Shown: one piece after another, positions 49,676 through 59,992 of the stretch
Layout of the letters: each line of letters starts with the position of its first letter
How positions within the stretch are numbered: the stretch's first letter is position 1
Assembly (NCBI RefSeq): GCF_024713975.1
Contig: NC_091098.1
Span: 19,277,316 to 19,341,315, forward strand
Direction of reading: 5' to 3'
Source: Paralichthys olivaceus
Lineage: Eukaryota; Chordata; Actinopteri; Pleuronectiformes; Paralichthyidae
DNA: 64,000 nucleotides
The notes under the pieces: generated by a model
The model's input: only the letters and a program-made list of their open reading frames with translations
The model's database searches: none
Told to the model about the DNA's origin: nothing
Position numbers and translations under genes: made by a program

Positions 49676-52600
49676 TCAGCAGTCAATATTAATGCTGGAC
49701 AGCAGTTCCTCTAAGGCCTCCAGCTTCTGATTGGCCTCCTCGATGGCGCTGTACGTCTGTACATTGCTTGTAATGTGGTAGCGAATTTCATCCACCAAGG
49801 GGACGGAGTCGGTCTCGTGACGTTCATCCAGCGATGCGGCGTCCTCTATGATGATCTCGGCAAACTCAGGCTGCTCCACCAGCTGCAAAAGACGGGTACG
49901 ACAAGTCCAAGGATGTGAATTTATCCTCAAACTCATCCTAGAGCTGAGAGAGTTTGAAAACTGGGATCTCACAAACAACTACTCTTGCTCACACCTACAG
50001 TCTCTAATTACCCTTACCCCAGTCTGCATGTATTTGGACTGTGAGAGACAGTTGGAATACCCAGAGAAAACCCACAGATACTTCTGATAAGCAGCTCATA
50101 TCCACACATTATATTGTGTTTAATTTGTCCCAAACCCAGATGCAAAAATTACTATTTGCAGTTTCACAGGGAGTAAAAAACTGAACAATGCATTCTTGAC
50201 CAGACGTAGTAACTTCTCCCCTGCATATAGTCTTAGTGCCAAGCTAATAACCTATGGGCTCTGGCTTCATATTGATCCGAGACGTAGACGCAGACACAAA
50301 CACCTACCCGCTCAATGATCCTGGCCATGAACTCAGTGCATTGATCCTCCAGACGGGAGAGACGGAAAAGCTTGGCCGTCTTCCACAAGTACAGGACGTT
50401 GTCTTCACACATAGTCATACCGAGTGTCTTCCCACACAGACGCTTCAGCCCCGTCAGCAGATACATGTCCGCCACACACAGCACGTCCAACGCGTTCTCC
50501 GTCGTCAGCTGGACATGAAGAACAGATCAGGTGTCAAACAATGAGGCTGAATTTACCTGCAGTATAATTTACATGAATTCTACATTATGTCACAGGTCTG
50601 GAAAAAGAGTAGAGGAGATTTCCAGTTTTTGTAAAACAAATGACCAGCAAGAATGTTTTATAAGTAACATTATTGCTTCTGGCAGAGCAAGTTGTTAACT
50701 TTGCTTTTAATGGTTAGAAGCAACAAATTGATTCGTAAAAGCAGCGTTTCTAGTTTCCCATGTTTTCGTGACTCCTGGGCTCGTAGCCTGAGAAGCAAGT
50801 ATTTCTATTTTTTTTTTTTTAAACAAACTAACCACTGCAAACGTCAGAGTGAAGCTGTTCACCCACCTCTGTGGTATTACTGTAGATGTAATACATGACA
50901 TGGATAAAGACTTCATTGGAAATGTTGTGTAAAGTGATCACTGGAGTGCTGGGCAGCGACGGCAACTGCTCTCCCTCACTGAAGTGATCCTGCAGTAAGG
51001 CTTTAAAGTAGTCACTCCGCCCGGAGAAAAACACCTAGAGACAAACACACACGCACACAATAAATCTATAATGTTCCGTTTTTTTCAAGGGACAGGGTTT
51101 GTTATGTTGTGTGAGTTTGTACCTTATGACACAAGAAATTGTAACCATCCACTCTGAAGCAGATGTCAGGATACGTAGGGAAGTGGTCGACTCTGTTGAA
51201 GGGAAGTTCTCCAAATCCAACCTAGAGAGGAACAACAACAAAAAGCTTGATCAAACTGTCAGATGCTCACAAATATAGTGTGACCATGTTCTTATTCTTT
51301 GCTAAAACGTCCTTACTCTTAGTTCAGTGGGCAGAGCACAGTCTGCTAACTGAGCCATCTCCTCCTGAAGCTGACAGCTCTGAGGCTCCACAGTCAGGAC
51401 TTTCACACAGATTCCTGGCTTGTTGGACACTGAAAAAAACACGGACCCACATCATGCATGCGGAGAAGATCATTTCATGCTGCTGAAAAATGGTCATGAG
51501 TTTAAAAAGTGTCCCAGGACACTGAAGCTATTTTAAAAAGCTCTAGATGAATCACAGTGATAACACACGATGAGTGCGAAGAGTACTGTCTTACCAAAGT
51601 CATACACATGTTTACATTTATTCTCCAGCTCCTCTATGAAATCTGTCATCTTGCACTGTTTAGCAATTCGTCTGCACTCCTCCACAAGGCTTATATCGAT
51701 ATCCATTCCTCCTAAAACATAGAGGAGAGAAACAACAACACTTTTTACAAGTTCAAATTGGCAGCAGGAACTTGTCTGGCTTTGTTTTTTTGTCGTTTTA
51801 CATTTTGTGCACTTGGCATTTTTTGCCTTTTAAAGGTGACAGTGTGATGGTGTAAAATGGGGACCAACTCATTAAAAAATGCTCCACAGAGCAACTAATG
51901 GTCAGAAACTCCATAGGGCACCTTTAAAAACATGAGGGATTCCAGCTGCAGGTTGAAGCCTGTTGCAGCCAGTATAGTTTTATCTGGTGTTGAAAAAGAA
52001 ACTGAGGCATCTACTTCTTAGTCATTTAGGCAAAATACAAAAAGGGCTTTCTCACAAACTAGGCATGGTTACACTTTATTTTTCACACATGAAAAATAGG
52101 ACAGGCGAGATTTTCAAACGAAACAGTGACGTCTGAACTTTTTCCGCTCTTAAACACACCAACCTGTGTAGAAATACTGCAGGATGGCTCCAAAGGCTGC
52201 AGGGTTGATCTGAAATCAAAAACAGCCTTCATGCATATTGATACAGATAATATGACAATATTGTACAATGTAACAGACATGACACTGTAAGAGCAGCACA
52301 GAGGGAATCAATGAGGATATATATGTATATATATATATATATATCTACCAGAGGGTGTTTGAGAGTTATCAAGTTCTTTCCTTTCCATTTGCTCTCAAAC
52401 ATTTCAGTGAAGTACTCGGAGCGGGCGCTGAGTACACAGCGGTGAGCCTGAAATGTCTGACCATGCACCAGGAACTTGACATCACTGTGTTGACCCTGCT
52501 CCAGTAACCTGAGGGCAAAAACAAAACATACAAATGTTTGGATGACATTAATGTCCTCTGTGTGGTCTTGCAGATTTAGGTACAAGCTATAGAGGTAGTA

Positions 52601-54070
52601 TTCTGTGCCTCTGAAACAGCTGAGGAAAATGAACAGCTCTGTAGAGAACAGCTCTTACATGTGCAGGAAGTGGTTGAAATCATCCCGCTGCATAGTGCGG
52701 GCACTGACACACTTGTAATCTTTGAGCAGGCGTCGAACTGAGTCACTCAGGGAGCCGTACAGGCACCTCTCACCATCAAATGTGTTGGCTTCACACTTGG
52801 CACCTGAAAAAGAAAATCTGATTATTCTACAATATTTTTTGGTGCAATTGTAAGAATCAGCAACAAATCCCAGGAAAATAGTTTCAGTATTTAGTCGTTT
52901 ATGTGTAAACATCATTACCACTAGCCAACAGGTACTCGACCAGCTCCTCATGACCACAGAGACAGGCGTAATACCTGGAGAATAATGTACACATTTCAAC
53001 ATAGGATAATGATGCCGTGTTAGGATTTGACTCTTCGCCTAAATTTGTACTTACAGCGGGGTACTGTCCCATTTATCTCTTACATTGAGCTCCACATCTC
53101 TTTGTTCAACGAGGTATCTGACACAGAAAAGAAAAGAAGTGGTGGAAAAGTTACGGTGGTGTACTGTGGTCTATTCAGTCACAACCACAAAAACATTATG
53201 AACCATAAACAATGCCGAAAAGATGTGAATTTATGTTTTACAGAAAAATGGGTTTATTTCCTTAATTTAGTGTCAGTTGGTTGTATGTATGTTCTACTTT
53301 TATTTAAAGCTTTTTATAATTGAGTTTGTGGTTAAACTATAAAATATCAAGCCTCAAATATTATTTACATTTTAGGAATCAATGTAAACTTTAAAACATC
53401 TTTTTAAGTTATTAATATATGTATATATTACATACATGATATCATTAATATATCTGTATCAGAAATCCATGTCAGTCAGGTGCCAACATAACGTCAAACA
53501 ATTGTTCTGTGTTCAGTGGATGTTGCGTCAGGCTAAAGTCTCATATCCTATGTTAATGTGTGAGGTGTGTAAATAAAATGCTTTTTTAAAAATGCATCCC
53601 TTTTTCATGATCATGTTGTGATTAAATATAATTTATTAGTCACCACCCATCAGTATAAAATCCTCCTTCTGTTCTTCTGCACACATTATGTTTGTCACTA
53701 TACATGTAGACTACATTTACTGAAAATACAACTTAGAGTCTCAAAAGTGCCTTTGTTATGCAGATGACACCCAGTTGACAGCTGTCTAACCAATCCTGCC
53801 TCTCTCACACTAAATCCTGGACATCCCACTATTCCCTTCAATAATTGTGGATGTAATAGTTGTTGTTATCATCACTCAGCTGAGGAGCTGACCTACAAAC
53901 GTTGGCTTCAGTTACCAGCTTGGTCATCAGAGCTAATGTTAGCAGGCTGCTCAGCTCCGTCTCTACATGTTGATTCTAACTCATGCAGCTGGTCTCGTGT
54001 TCCGCTGAGGAAACTATATCTGAACAAGATAGCAGCAAAACATGTAAATCCGGTTAGCATTTAGCACGCG

Positions 54071-54104
<34 letters not shown>

Positions 54105-54202
54105 ACAACAACAACAACAACAACAACAACACGATCGTGTGATTACCTGACTCTAAAAAGGTCGCCCTTTCTGCAGCTGCTAAACAGATCGTATACATCC
54201 AT
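49676..54202 (-). CDS. abtb1: Ankyrin repeat and BTB/POZ domain-containing protein 1, complete
   Basis: BTB/ankyrin adaptor; the human orthologue is linked to PTEN growth-suppressive signalling, and BTB proteins often act as cullin-3 adaptors. Exons 5' to 3' on the minus strand: 54202-54147, 53117-53055, 52974-52919, 52803-52659, 52508-52349, 52209-52164, 51711-51595, 51429-51317, 51221-51123, 51034-50867, 50508-50308, 49882-49676. They total 1431 nt, 476 codons plus stop (human 478). Residues 1-100 are ankyrin-like (MDVYDLFSSCRKGDLF, WDSTPLYYACLCGHEELVEY, GAKCEANTFDGERCLYGSL). The first BTB starts near residue 107 (LLEQGQHSDVKFLVHGQTF). The second runs from about 270 (PDICFRVDGYNFLCHKVFFS) through CVADMYLLTGLKRLCGKTL. 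The C-terminus, TYSAIEEANQKLEALEELL, is probably helical. Phases agree at all junctions and introns are GT-AG. The start is the only ATG opening the conserved N-terminus. Confidence 0.96.
49985..50085. repeat. Interspersed-repeat fragment in an abtb1 intron
   Basis: CACACCTACAGTCTCTAATT, then CCCCAGTCTGCATGTATTTG and CCCAGAGAAAACCCACAGAT. Same family as 45585-45780, overlapping it in the middle part. Confidence 0.5.
52318..52345. repeat. (TA)n tract touching the abtb1 exon 5 donor
   Basis: On the minus strand the donor GTAGAT (52348-52343) passes straight into an AT dinucleotide run of about 25 bp. Confidence 0.8.
53640..53830 (+). mobile_element. Decayed non-LTR retrotransposon fragment (reverse transcriptase)
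   Basis: At 53754-53777 the plus strand reads CYADDTQL, the Y-x-DD catalytic motif of LINE reverse transcriptases with the usual D-T-Q-L follow-up. The frame stops a few codons later. Only a short piece remains, in the first intron of abtb1. Confidence 0.55.
54066..54131. repeat. Compound CG/CA/CAA microsatellite
   Basis: CGCGCG, then (CA)n, then (CAA)n, about 10 bp inside the first abtb1 intron. Confidence 0.9.
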
Positions 54203-54239
54203 GTTCTCCTCGGTGTTTTCGCGGCTCTGTGATGCATTG

Positions 54240-54560
54240 AGACGGCCTGTCTACCGGACAGGTGAGCGACGGTTTGCTGGAAGCCTCCGGGTTTGCAGGC
54301 TCGACGCTGGGAAGTTGTCTGGGATGTCACACCTTCCTGCACAGTTGTTTACAGGCTGATCGGATCCTCGGTGTTACGGAGGTGTTTTGGTTTTTTTCCC
54401 CCTTCCCCTGGTGGCCGAGGGGCCCGCCCCTGCGCTGCGTCTGATTGGCCAGTGTCCGTCTTCTTCCGTGTTTTGGTTCCAGAAGAGCGGTGATTGGTTG
54501 AGAAGAGCACTTCCGCATCTGGTTAAGCCAATGAGAAGCAGCGTAGGGGCGGGACTTGTA
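54240..54560 (-). promoter_or_regulatory. abtb1: CpG-rich promoter region of abtb1
   Basis: G+C-rich, CpG-containing stretch directly upstream of the abtb1 start in an otherwise AT-rich window. It holds GC-box-like sites CCCGCCCC (54423-54430) and GGGGCGGG (54546-54553), and CCAAT boxes in both orientations at 54444-54448, 54493-54497 (read as ATTGG on the plus strand) and 54528-54532. No TATA box is apparent. This fits a housekeeping-type promoter. It could be bidirectional, but I see no gene starting on the plus strand. Confidence 0.55.
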
Positions 54561-54579
54561 ATATGTGTAAACTTCTCTT

Positions 54580-55740
54580 TTTGCAGTAGATGGTTCTTAT
54601 GACTTTCCTGCAGCATTAAACAACAAACCCTGAATATTTGATCACATCATCTGTGTCCACAACATGGAAGTGGAACGAGACACAGCTCATGAAGTTCCTC
54701 CATTAGTGACCTTGTCTATTGGCTCAGTAAATCCTCCTCTCAATGATTTCCTGTGTACTCGACTGTGATGGGTCATCATGCTGCAGTGCATGTGGGCTCT
54801 ATAAACATCCTGCCTGACGGAATGAGGAGCTGCAGCTCTGCCATGACTTTTAAAACCAAACAAAAAAGTCTGTTGAAAGCTGCTCAGCACTGACCCTGAG
54901 CTGTTTACAGTCATTAAACAAGCAGGCTGTTGTGTTTGTTGTATATGATGCGTAGTCTTGTGTTCCGGGTGTCTGCGTTGTCTCTCTGTTCTTCAAATAA
55001 GTCACTCGTTATGTTGAATCTTAAAACCTGTCCCTCTACGCCTGAGGGCTTTTTTCAAAATCAACAGCATGTTTAGACATTTAGGTATTTCAGAGTAGGG
55101 AAAAGTCAGTGCTTTGCACAAAGTGGCCACAAGAAACTCTTTCATAACTTCTCCTGAATAAGGTTTCAGCCTCTATTACATTGCTCATCAAGCTGTTGGC
55201 AAACAAACTCATATGAAGTCTGTCAACTTAATTCTTGCACAATTGCAGCTCATTCACTTTAGTAAATTTCCGTAAAATGTAATAATTTCTTAATTCCTCT
55301 TGGAAAAAGCAGACATGCTGCATCTACTTCTCTTTTTCTGACAGTGCTTTCTATGCTTTTGTTATTCACTATGTTATTCTCTTTTCCCAACAAAAAAAGA
55401 GTTGCTCTCATGAGAATGTTTTGTTGTTCCCAATGTTCCATAATGTTTGTATGTCATACTTTGTTATCACATAGGCTACTGTGTACTTCATTGATAATTC
55501 GGACCATGCTGTTTGTCGTTAAGAACTTACTTTATCAAAAAAAATGTAAGATGAAAAATTACCAAGACACACAAAGGGATCACACAAAATGACCAAATGC
55601 CAGATGACCAGAAAATTGTTTTATGCAAACCAGACAGTTTCAAACCAGTAATTTACCTCATTAAAAACATATAAAGGCAAAAATATGTGATTTATAATAT
55701 TTCAAAATGCATAAACACTTAACTAGAAGTGTTTCAGATC
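54580..55740. other. Interval between abtb1 promoter and the 3' end of the DNase gene
   Basis: No coding exon is recognised. It should include the 3' UTR of the minus-strand DNase gene, but no canonical AATAAA stands out; CATAAA-type variants occur near 55620. Confidence 0.45.
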
Positions 55741-55746
55741 TATTAT

Positions 55747-55868
55747 TCATTCCTCTAATTCCATTTTGGCAAGTTTCTGTTTTAATATAGAGATCTGAAG
55801 TTGAAGTTTTTCTTGTGCCAGCAGGAGGTTTTCCTTCTGCAGTCTCAGCACATCGACCTGCAAAGTCT
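55747..55868 (-). CDS. dnase1l4: Last exon of the DNase gene: leucine-zipper-like tail
   Basis: The exon has a strong acceptor (TTTTTCTCCTTGCAG) and stays in frame with the upstream exon (phase 1). It adds ETLQVDVLRLQKENLLLAQE and a further 20 residues ending KMELEE. Assigning heptads puts Leu, Leu, Leu, Leu, Met at successive d positions and Val, Lys, Gln, Ile, Leu at a. The rest is rich in Glu, Lys and Gln, as in a parallel coiled coil. DNase I proteins normally end soon after the SDHYPVEV motif. The segment suggests dimerisation or partner binding, by inference only. Confidence 0.75.
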
Positions 55869-58800
55869 CTGCAAGGAGAAAAACACACAACTGACGATTT
55901 CACAGACACAATTCCCTTCTTCCCTTCTCCGTTCAAAAAAGATTAAAACGGGTAACTAAAGGCAATAAAGATTGATGCACTCATGATTTAGATTTGCAGC
56001 ATGTTACCATTGTTTTTTCTAATAAGAGCACAGTTCATTCCACAGTGTCCAACTAAGTGCTTCAGTGTGTATTGAAAAGCTCCGAATTAGAACAAAATGA
56101 AATATCGCAAGGTGTTACTTCTCGTGACTTTATTATGATGGATTGGATTAAATCTTATCTCAATATAACAGCTCCACATCTGAGCTGATTCAGGCTGACA
56201 TTCATGAGGATTTTCCTGTACATGCTCCAGAATCGATCCAGAAGTAATGTCTAACATGGTAATTTATTGAGCCTGAGGAAACACAGACTCTACAGTTTAT
56301 GTTTCATGTTTAGCAGATGGATATCTATGAGTGAGAAATTTGATGCAGATCCAAATGAAATGAATCTGGTGAATCTAAATGTTGTTTCATAAGGAGACAG
56401 TAAGGCCTGGTCTGAGTTATGTGTTCACTAACATTGACAATAATGCATTAGTGTGATCACTTCATAATTATTATGTGCCTTTGAATGAGAATTCTAAACA
56501 ATTAGGAAAGGTAGAACACAGATAACCTGTAGGGCCCTGTAATACAAAAATAGTTATTACTACCCCCGAGGTGATACCGCTCACATGAGTGGAAAGTCTC
56601 ATCTTTAAAGCAAAAAAGAGACACTCCCCAATTCCAAGCATTCCATCTCACAATTAACATCTCTGCCTTTCACAGAGGCAACACTACAGATGTCATGTCA
56701 AGAAGATGTAAATCAACTCTCGTCTCACTCGCTCCATGTCAGTGGTGAGGAATGTCAGAATGAGTAGATTATAGTGTTGCTCGTTACCTATGACGGTTTT
56801 GTTGACAGATGCGTTCTGGGTATCGACCATGTCACATCTGTGGTCAGTCATCCAGAGAGGTAAAGCGATATGTAGATCTACCTCAACAGGGTAGTGATCG
56901 CTCACTCTCAGGGCCTGCAGGGTGATACAAACTCTGAATTAGTGATATCACCAAAAAACAGGAAAGTAATAGAGGCGCATCACTTGTTGGTTATGAAAAC
57001 ATAAAGTTACCATTTCCTCTGTCATATCAAACGCTGTGTGGAAATTGAACGGCTTGGCTGAATTTGGCACAATAGCAGCCAGCATGTTATCTCCATACAC
57101 TACAATCCTGTTAGAGACATATGTTTATTATATAATTCATTCTGACAATACACCATAAGCCCACTGTTCTTCCGTTCAGAGATAATTATTCCACTACTCT
57201 TTAAAACAAACATCTTTTCTTGAAACTTTACGATGTCCACCTGCCTGTCGTAGGTGTGATCATTTGAAGTATTCGCAGTGGTGTCAACGTCATCCCCAAT
57301 CAGCCAGTGGAACTTCTTGTCACTGCGAATGCGGATGTCCTTCATTTCTTTACGTGTGACATACGCACCATCTGCATTGAAGTCCCCCAGGATCATTATG
57401 TTCTAAAGGAAATCAAGAGCGGTAAAGGTCGTTCTTGGTATATGTTCCATCCTTCTACCATCATGATAATCTGTCCTGTAGATTCTGCGTAACTTTGCTA
57501 AATAACAGTCGGACAAACAGACGAAAACATAACCTCCTTGGTGGAGGCATAAGAACTTCCTGTATAAGGACACATAGAAATCCCACCAGAAGTGAAGTAT
57601 TTGTGTCATGTAACTAGTACGAGTGGAGTAGAAATACATTTATTTATGAATATAGCTTTAGTGTGTACCCGGAACTCATTGATGCACTGCTTTGAGGTGA
57701 ATCAATGAGATGCAGCAGGACGATGTAACTCACATCTGTTTTCCACTTGTCTTTAACCACCAGGACGACCTCGTACAGCTCATCCAGCTCTTTCTCCGAG
57801 TCCCAGGGTCTGGTGTGGACCGGGATCAGCACTATGTCCTCCAGCACTGAGACGAATGCACAGGACAATGTCTCCACTGACATGTCCCATCATGACAAAA
57901 CACTGACTTAACTCTGACTGTCTGAACTTGATCAGCTTGCTGCTGGCTTCTATTCTCATGTCAAACTAGATCCAATCACAAAAACAAACATGACTCAGAC
58001 ATACCAACGACGTCACAGCAGCAATACTGTTCACAGAAACTCTGGTAGAATGACTCCCTGTTAAACTGACCTGTGTTGTGTGGTTTGAAGTGGAGAATGT
58101 ATGGCTCTCTGGCAAAAACATCCATGTCGTTGACCTGGTTGTCTTCATATTGATAGCAGTCAATCAAGTTGACCACATCATCCCTTCCAGTGGGAGAAGA
58201 TGCGTTTAATGCAGATGTTCAATGGTTACACTGAGGGAGTCTTATCGTCAAGAAAAAAGATCTTAATTCACCTGAAGAGAAATAAAAATTGTTCCTTGTA
58301 TCTGGTCCTTCCCAGGCGGGTGCTGAGCTGCAGGGAGTAGTGATGGCTTGTGTTGACCCTGCACGTGAGATTAGGATACAGTACACACAGTAAACACCGA
58401 CATCTACAGTGTTTGCTTCTTTCAGAAAAAAAAAGTCAACTCACCTGTTCAGTTCGTTCAGGAACAGTTTGACAGAATCTCCACTCACATCCACAACCTC
58501 CAGAATGAGGATGATGTCGTATCGAGACACAATCTAATACAACAGAGGTAAGTACAAGTCTGCAACGTAAAAGTTATGAGGAAGCACATTTCAGTCTTAA
58601 GTATGAAATCATGAGGAAACAGATATTATCCCTTGGGGCATATTTGGGATTGTTTCTGCAGCTAACCTGATTACACCTTTAGCAATTTATTTTCAATGAA
58701 TTAACTTCTTATCCTTTGTTCCTCACACCGCCTCATCAAAGCTCTTTGGCTGCCTCTCAAAACTAAACCCTTTATTAATTATTACTCATCTGAAATTGTG

Positions 58801-58965
58801 CTCTGTTTTGTTGCCTGATAAATCACAGCAGAAATCAGCCTCCTCACAATTTACTGTGCCGCAAACAATGAAAACACATTTCACCTTAACCAGAGTCGAC
58901 ACCACATCTGGATCTGAGACCTTCGCCTGTCCAAACCTCTGCACGTTGAATGAAGCTATCTTCAT
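55747..58965 (-). CDS. dnase1l4: DNase I-family endonuclease, dnase1l4-like, with coiled-coil C-terminal tail
   Basis: Mg2+/Ca2+-dependent DNase I-fold endonuclease. Coding exons 5' to 3' on the minus strand: 58965-58885, 58533-58445, 58358-58272, 58183-58071, 57846-57734, 57402-57245, 57107-57011, 56914-56788, 55868-55747. They total 987 nt, 328 codons plus stop. Visible family motifs: MKIASFNVQRFG (Asn of the metal site), ILILEVVD (catalytic Glu), IPVHTRP (first catalytic His), LGDFNADG (Asp/Asn), SNDHTYDRIVV (Asp) and SDHYPVEV (Asp-His, second catalytic His). The start is the first ATG after acceptor TTGTCAG and leaves no signal peptide. The cysteines that form the DNase I disulfide after GDFNAD and before YDR are Gly and His here. 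The intron after 57245 needs a GC donor. The last two exons run about 60 residues past the usual end and finish in a leucine-zipper-like segment. Subfamily naming is from memory and less certain than the family. Confidence 0.88.
56320..56430. repeat. Interspersed-repeat fragment, copy B
   Basis: TGATGCAGATCCAAATGAAA then TTGTTTCATAAGGAGACAGT, aligning with copy A at 44560-44690. It lies in the last DNase intron. Confidence 0.5.
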
Positions 58966-59062
58966 GCCTGACAAGAAAAAAAACTGAGACATTAAAAGTA
59001 GAGTCAGAGAAAAATGATTTACATTATTAATTATCGCTATGAATAAATGTACTTTTACCAAC

Positions 59063-59150
59063 CTTCACTAATGTACTGCTGCTGTGCGTCAGTGGCCAAC
59101 CAGCTCCAGAATAAACCTACGCTTTATGGTATGAGAAACTTATTCATCTG
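59063..59150 (-). other. Possible 5' untranslated exon of the DNase gene
   Basis: On the minus strand a candidate donor, GTGAAG followed by GTTGGT, lies at about 59062, roughly 100 bp upstream of the acceptor of the first coding exon. No ATG in frame with the coding sequence precedes the donor. The 5' limit is a guess. Confidence 0.3.
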
Positions 59151-59870
59151 TAGCTGTTATTCTAAGGGAAGGTGATGATTGCGTAAACGGTCTGAAAAGG
59201 GGAGAGAGACAGTTTGAAAAGAAAACAAGAAGAGGATGGACCAGTTTCATTGTTCACAGCCTGCTGTCACCGACAATGGCTCTTCACATGGCACTTGACA
59301 TAAAGTTACGTCTGCAGCAACAATTCCAACGATATGACTCAGTCTACTTTTCTTTTATGATCTTAATTGTTATAATATCATCAGGGGAAAATGAAAATTC
59401 ACAATGTTTCACAACGTTTCACAAAAGACAAAGTATTCTTATATTATAAATGGTTTATGATGTTTGGACACATTTTGTTGGAAATGTTGTGTATCCTTGT
59501 TTTTTAGGTGAAGCATCTTTTGTGGGCTTAATTTTTCAGGAAGGACTTGTGATCACCCTGCAATTTAAATCATCTCAAACTCCTTGTTTTCTCTGCTTCC
59601 TTTACTTCTCATCCAAATCCCATCGACACCAAACTGAATCTCATTTGGACATAAAGCCTATACAAATATTTAAGTAATTAACAGCAATGAATTTTGGCTC
59701 TTGATGATTAAATCTGACTCTTCTTTGTAATGTTGTACCTTGTGTCACGGAGAAGGCCTGCAATCATGCACGAGAACACAAACAAAGCATTCTTTAGAAA
59801 TGGGGTAGGTGGGAGAACTGGTATGTGTCCGACAGGTTGAACCACATTTGGGGAGCAACATAACTTCCCT
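59150..59870. other. Intergenic space between divergent DNase and keratin genes
   Basis: About 0.7 kb, largely AT-rich, with no coding exon recognised. Regulatory elements for both divergent genes are expected here. Confidence 0.5.
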
Positions 59871-59876
59871 ATCAAG

Positions 59877-59900
59877 CCACACCTCACCCTGCCTATAAAA
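59877..59900 (+). promoter_or_regulatory. Keratin gene core promoter: CACC box and TATA box
   Basis: TATAAAA at 59894-59900 is preceded by a CACC-rich stretch (CCACACCTCACCC, about 59877-59889) of the kind bound by KLF factors in epithelial genes. A start near 59925 would give a leader of about 70 nt, ending in GCCACCATGA, a good Kozak context. Positions fit a classic TATA promoter; the factor assignment is inference. Confidence 0.65.
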
Positions 59901-59992
59901 ACACCCAAGAGATAAGAGATGCACAACCGAGCTCGACCACTGCCTGACATCTTCATCTTCCCCGTCAGTGAGATCTCCCCAGAAGCGCCACC

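Larger units (their letters stand above)
53118..54146. other. First intron of abtb1
   Basis: About 1 kb. It contains a decayed LINE reverse-transcriptase fragment (53640-53830) and, close to the exon 1 donor, a compound CG/CA/CAA microsatellite (54066-54131). No other gene is seen. Confidence 0.65.

Noticed and set aside
57245-57402. Frameshift or pseudogene explanation for the missing GT donor in the DNase gene
   Set aside because: A GC donor restores the conserved YDRIVV junction exactly, and every other exon is open, so the gene is more likely intact with a GC-AG intron.
58966-59061. Upstream hydrophobic frame before the DNase start (LLLMSQFFFLSG), a possible signal peptide
   Set aside because: It is the polypyrimidine tract and acceptor (TTTTTTTTCTTGTCAG) read as protein, and the frame lacks an upstream ATG beyond the one inside the tract.
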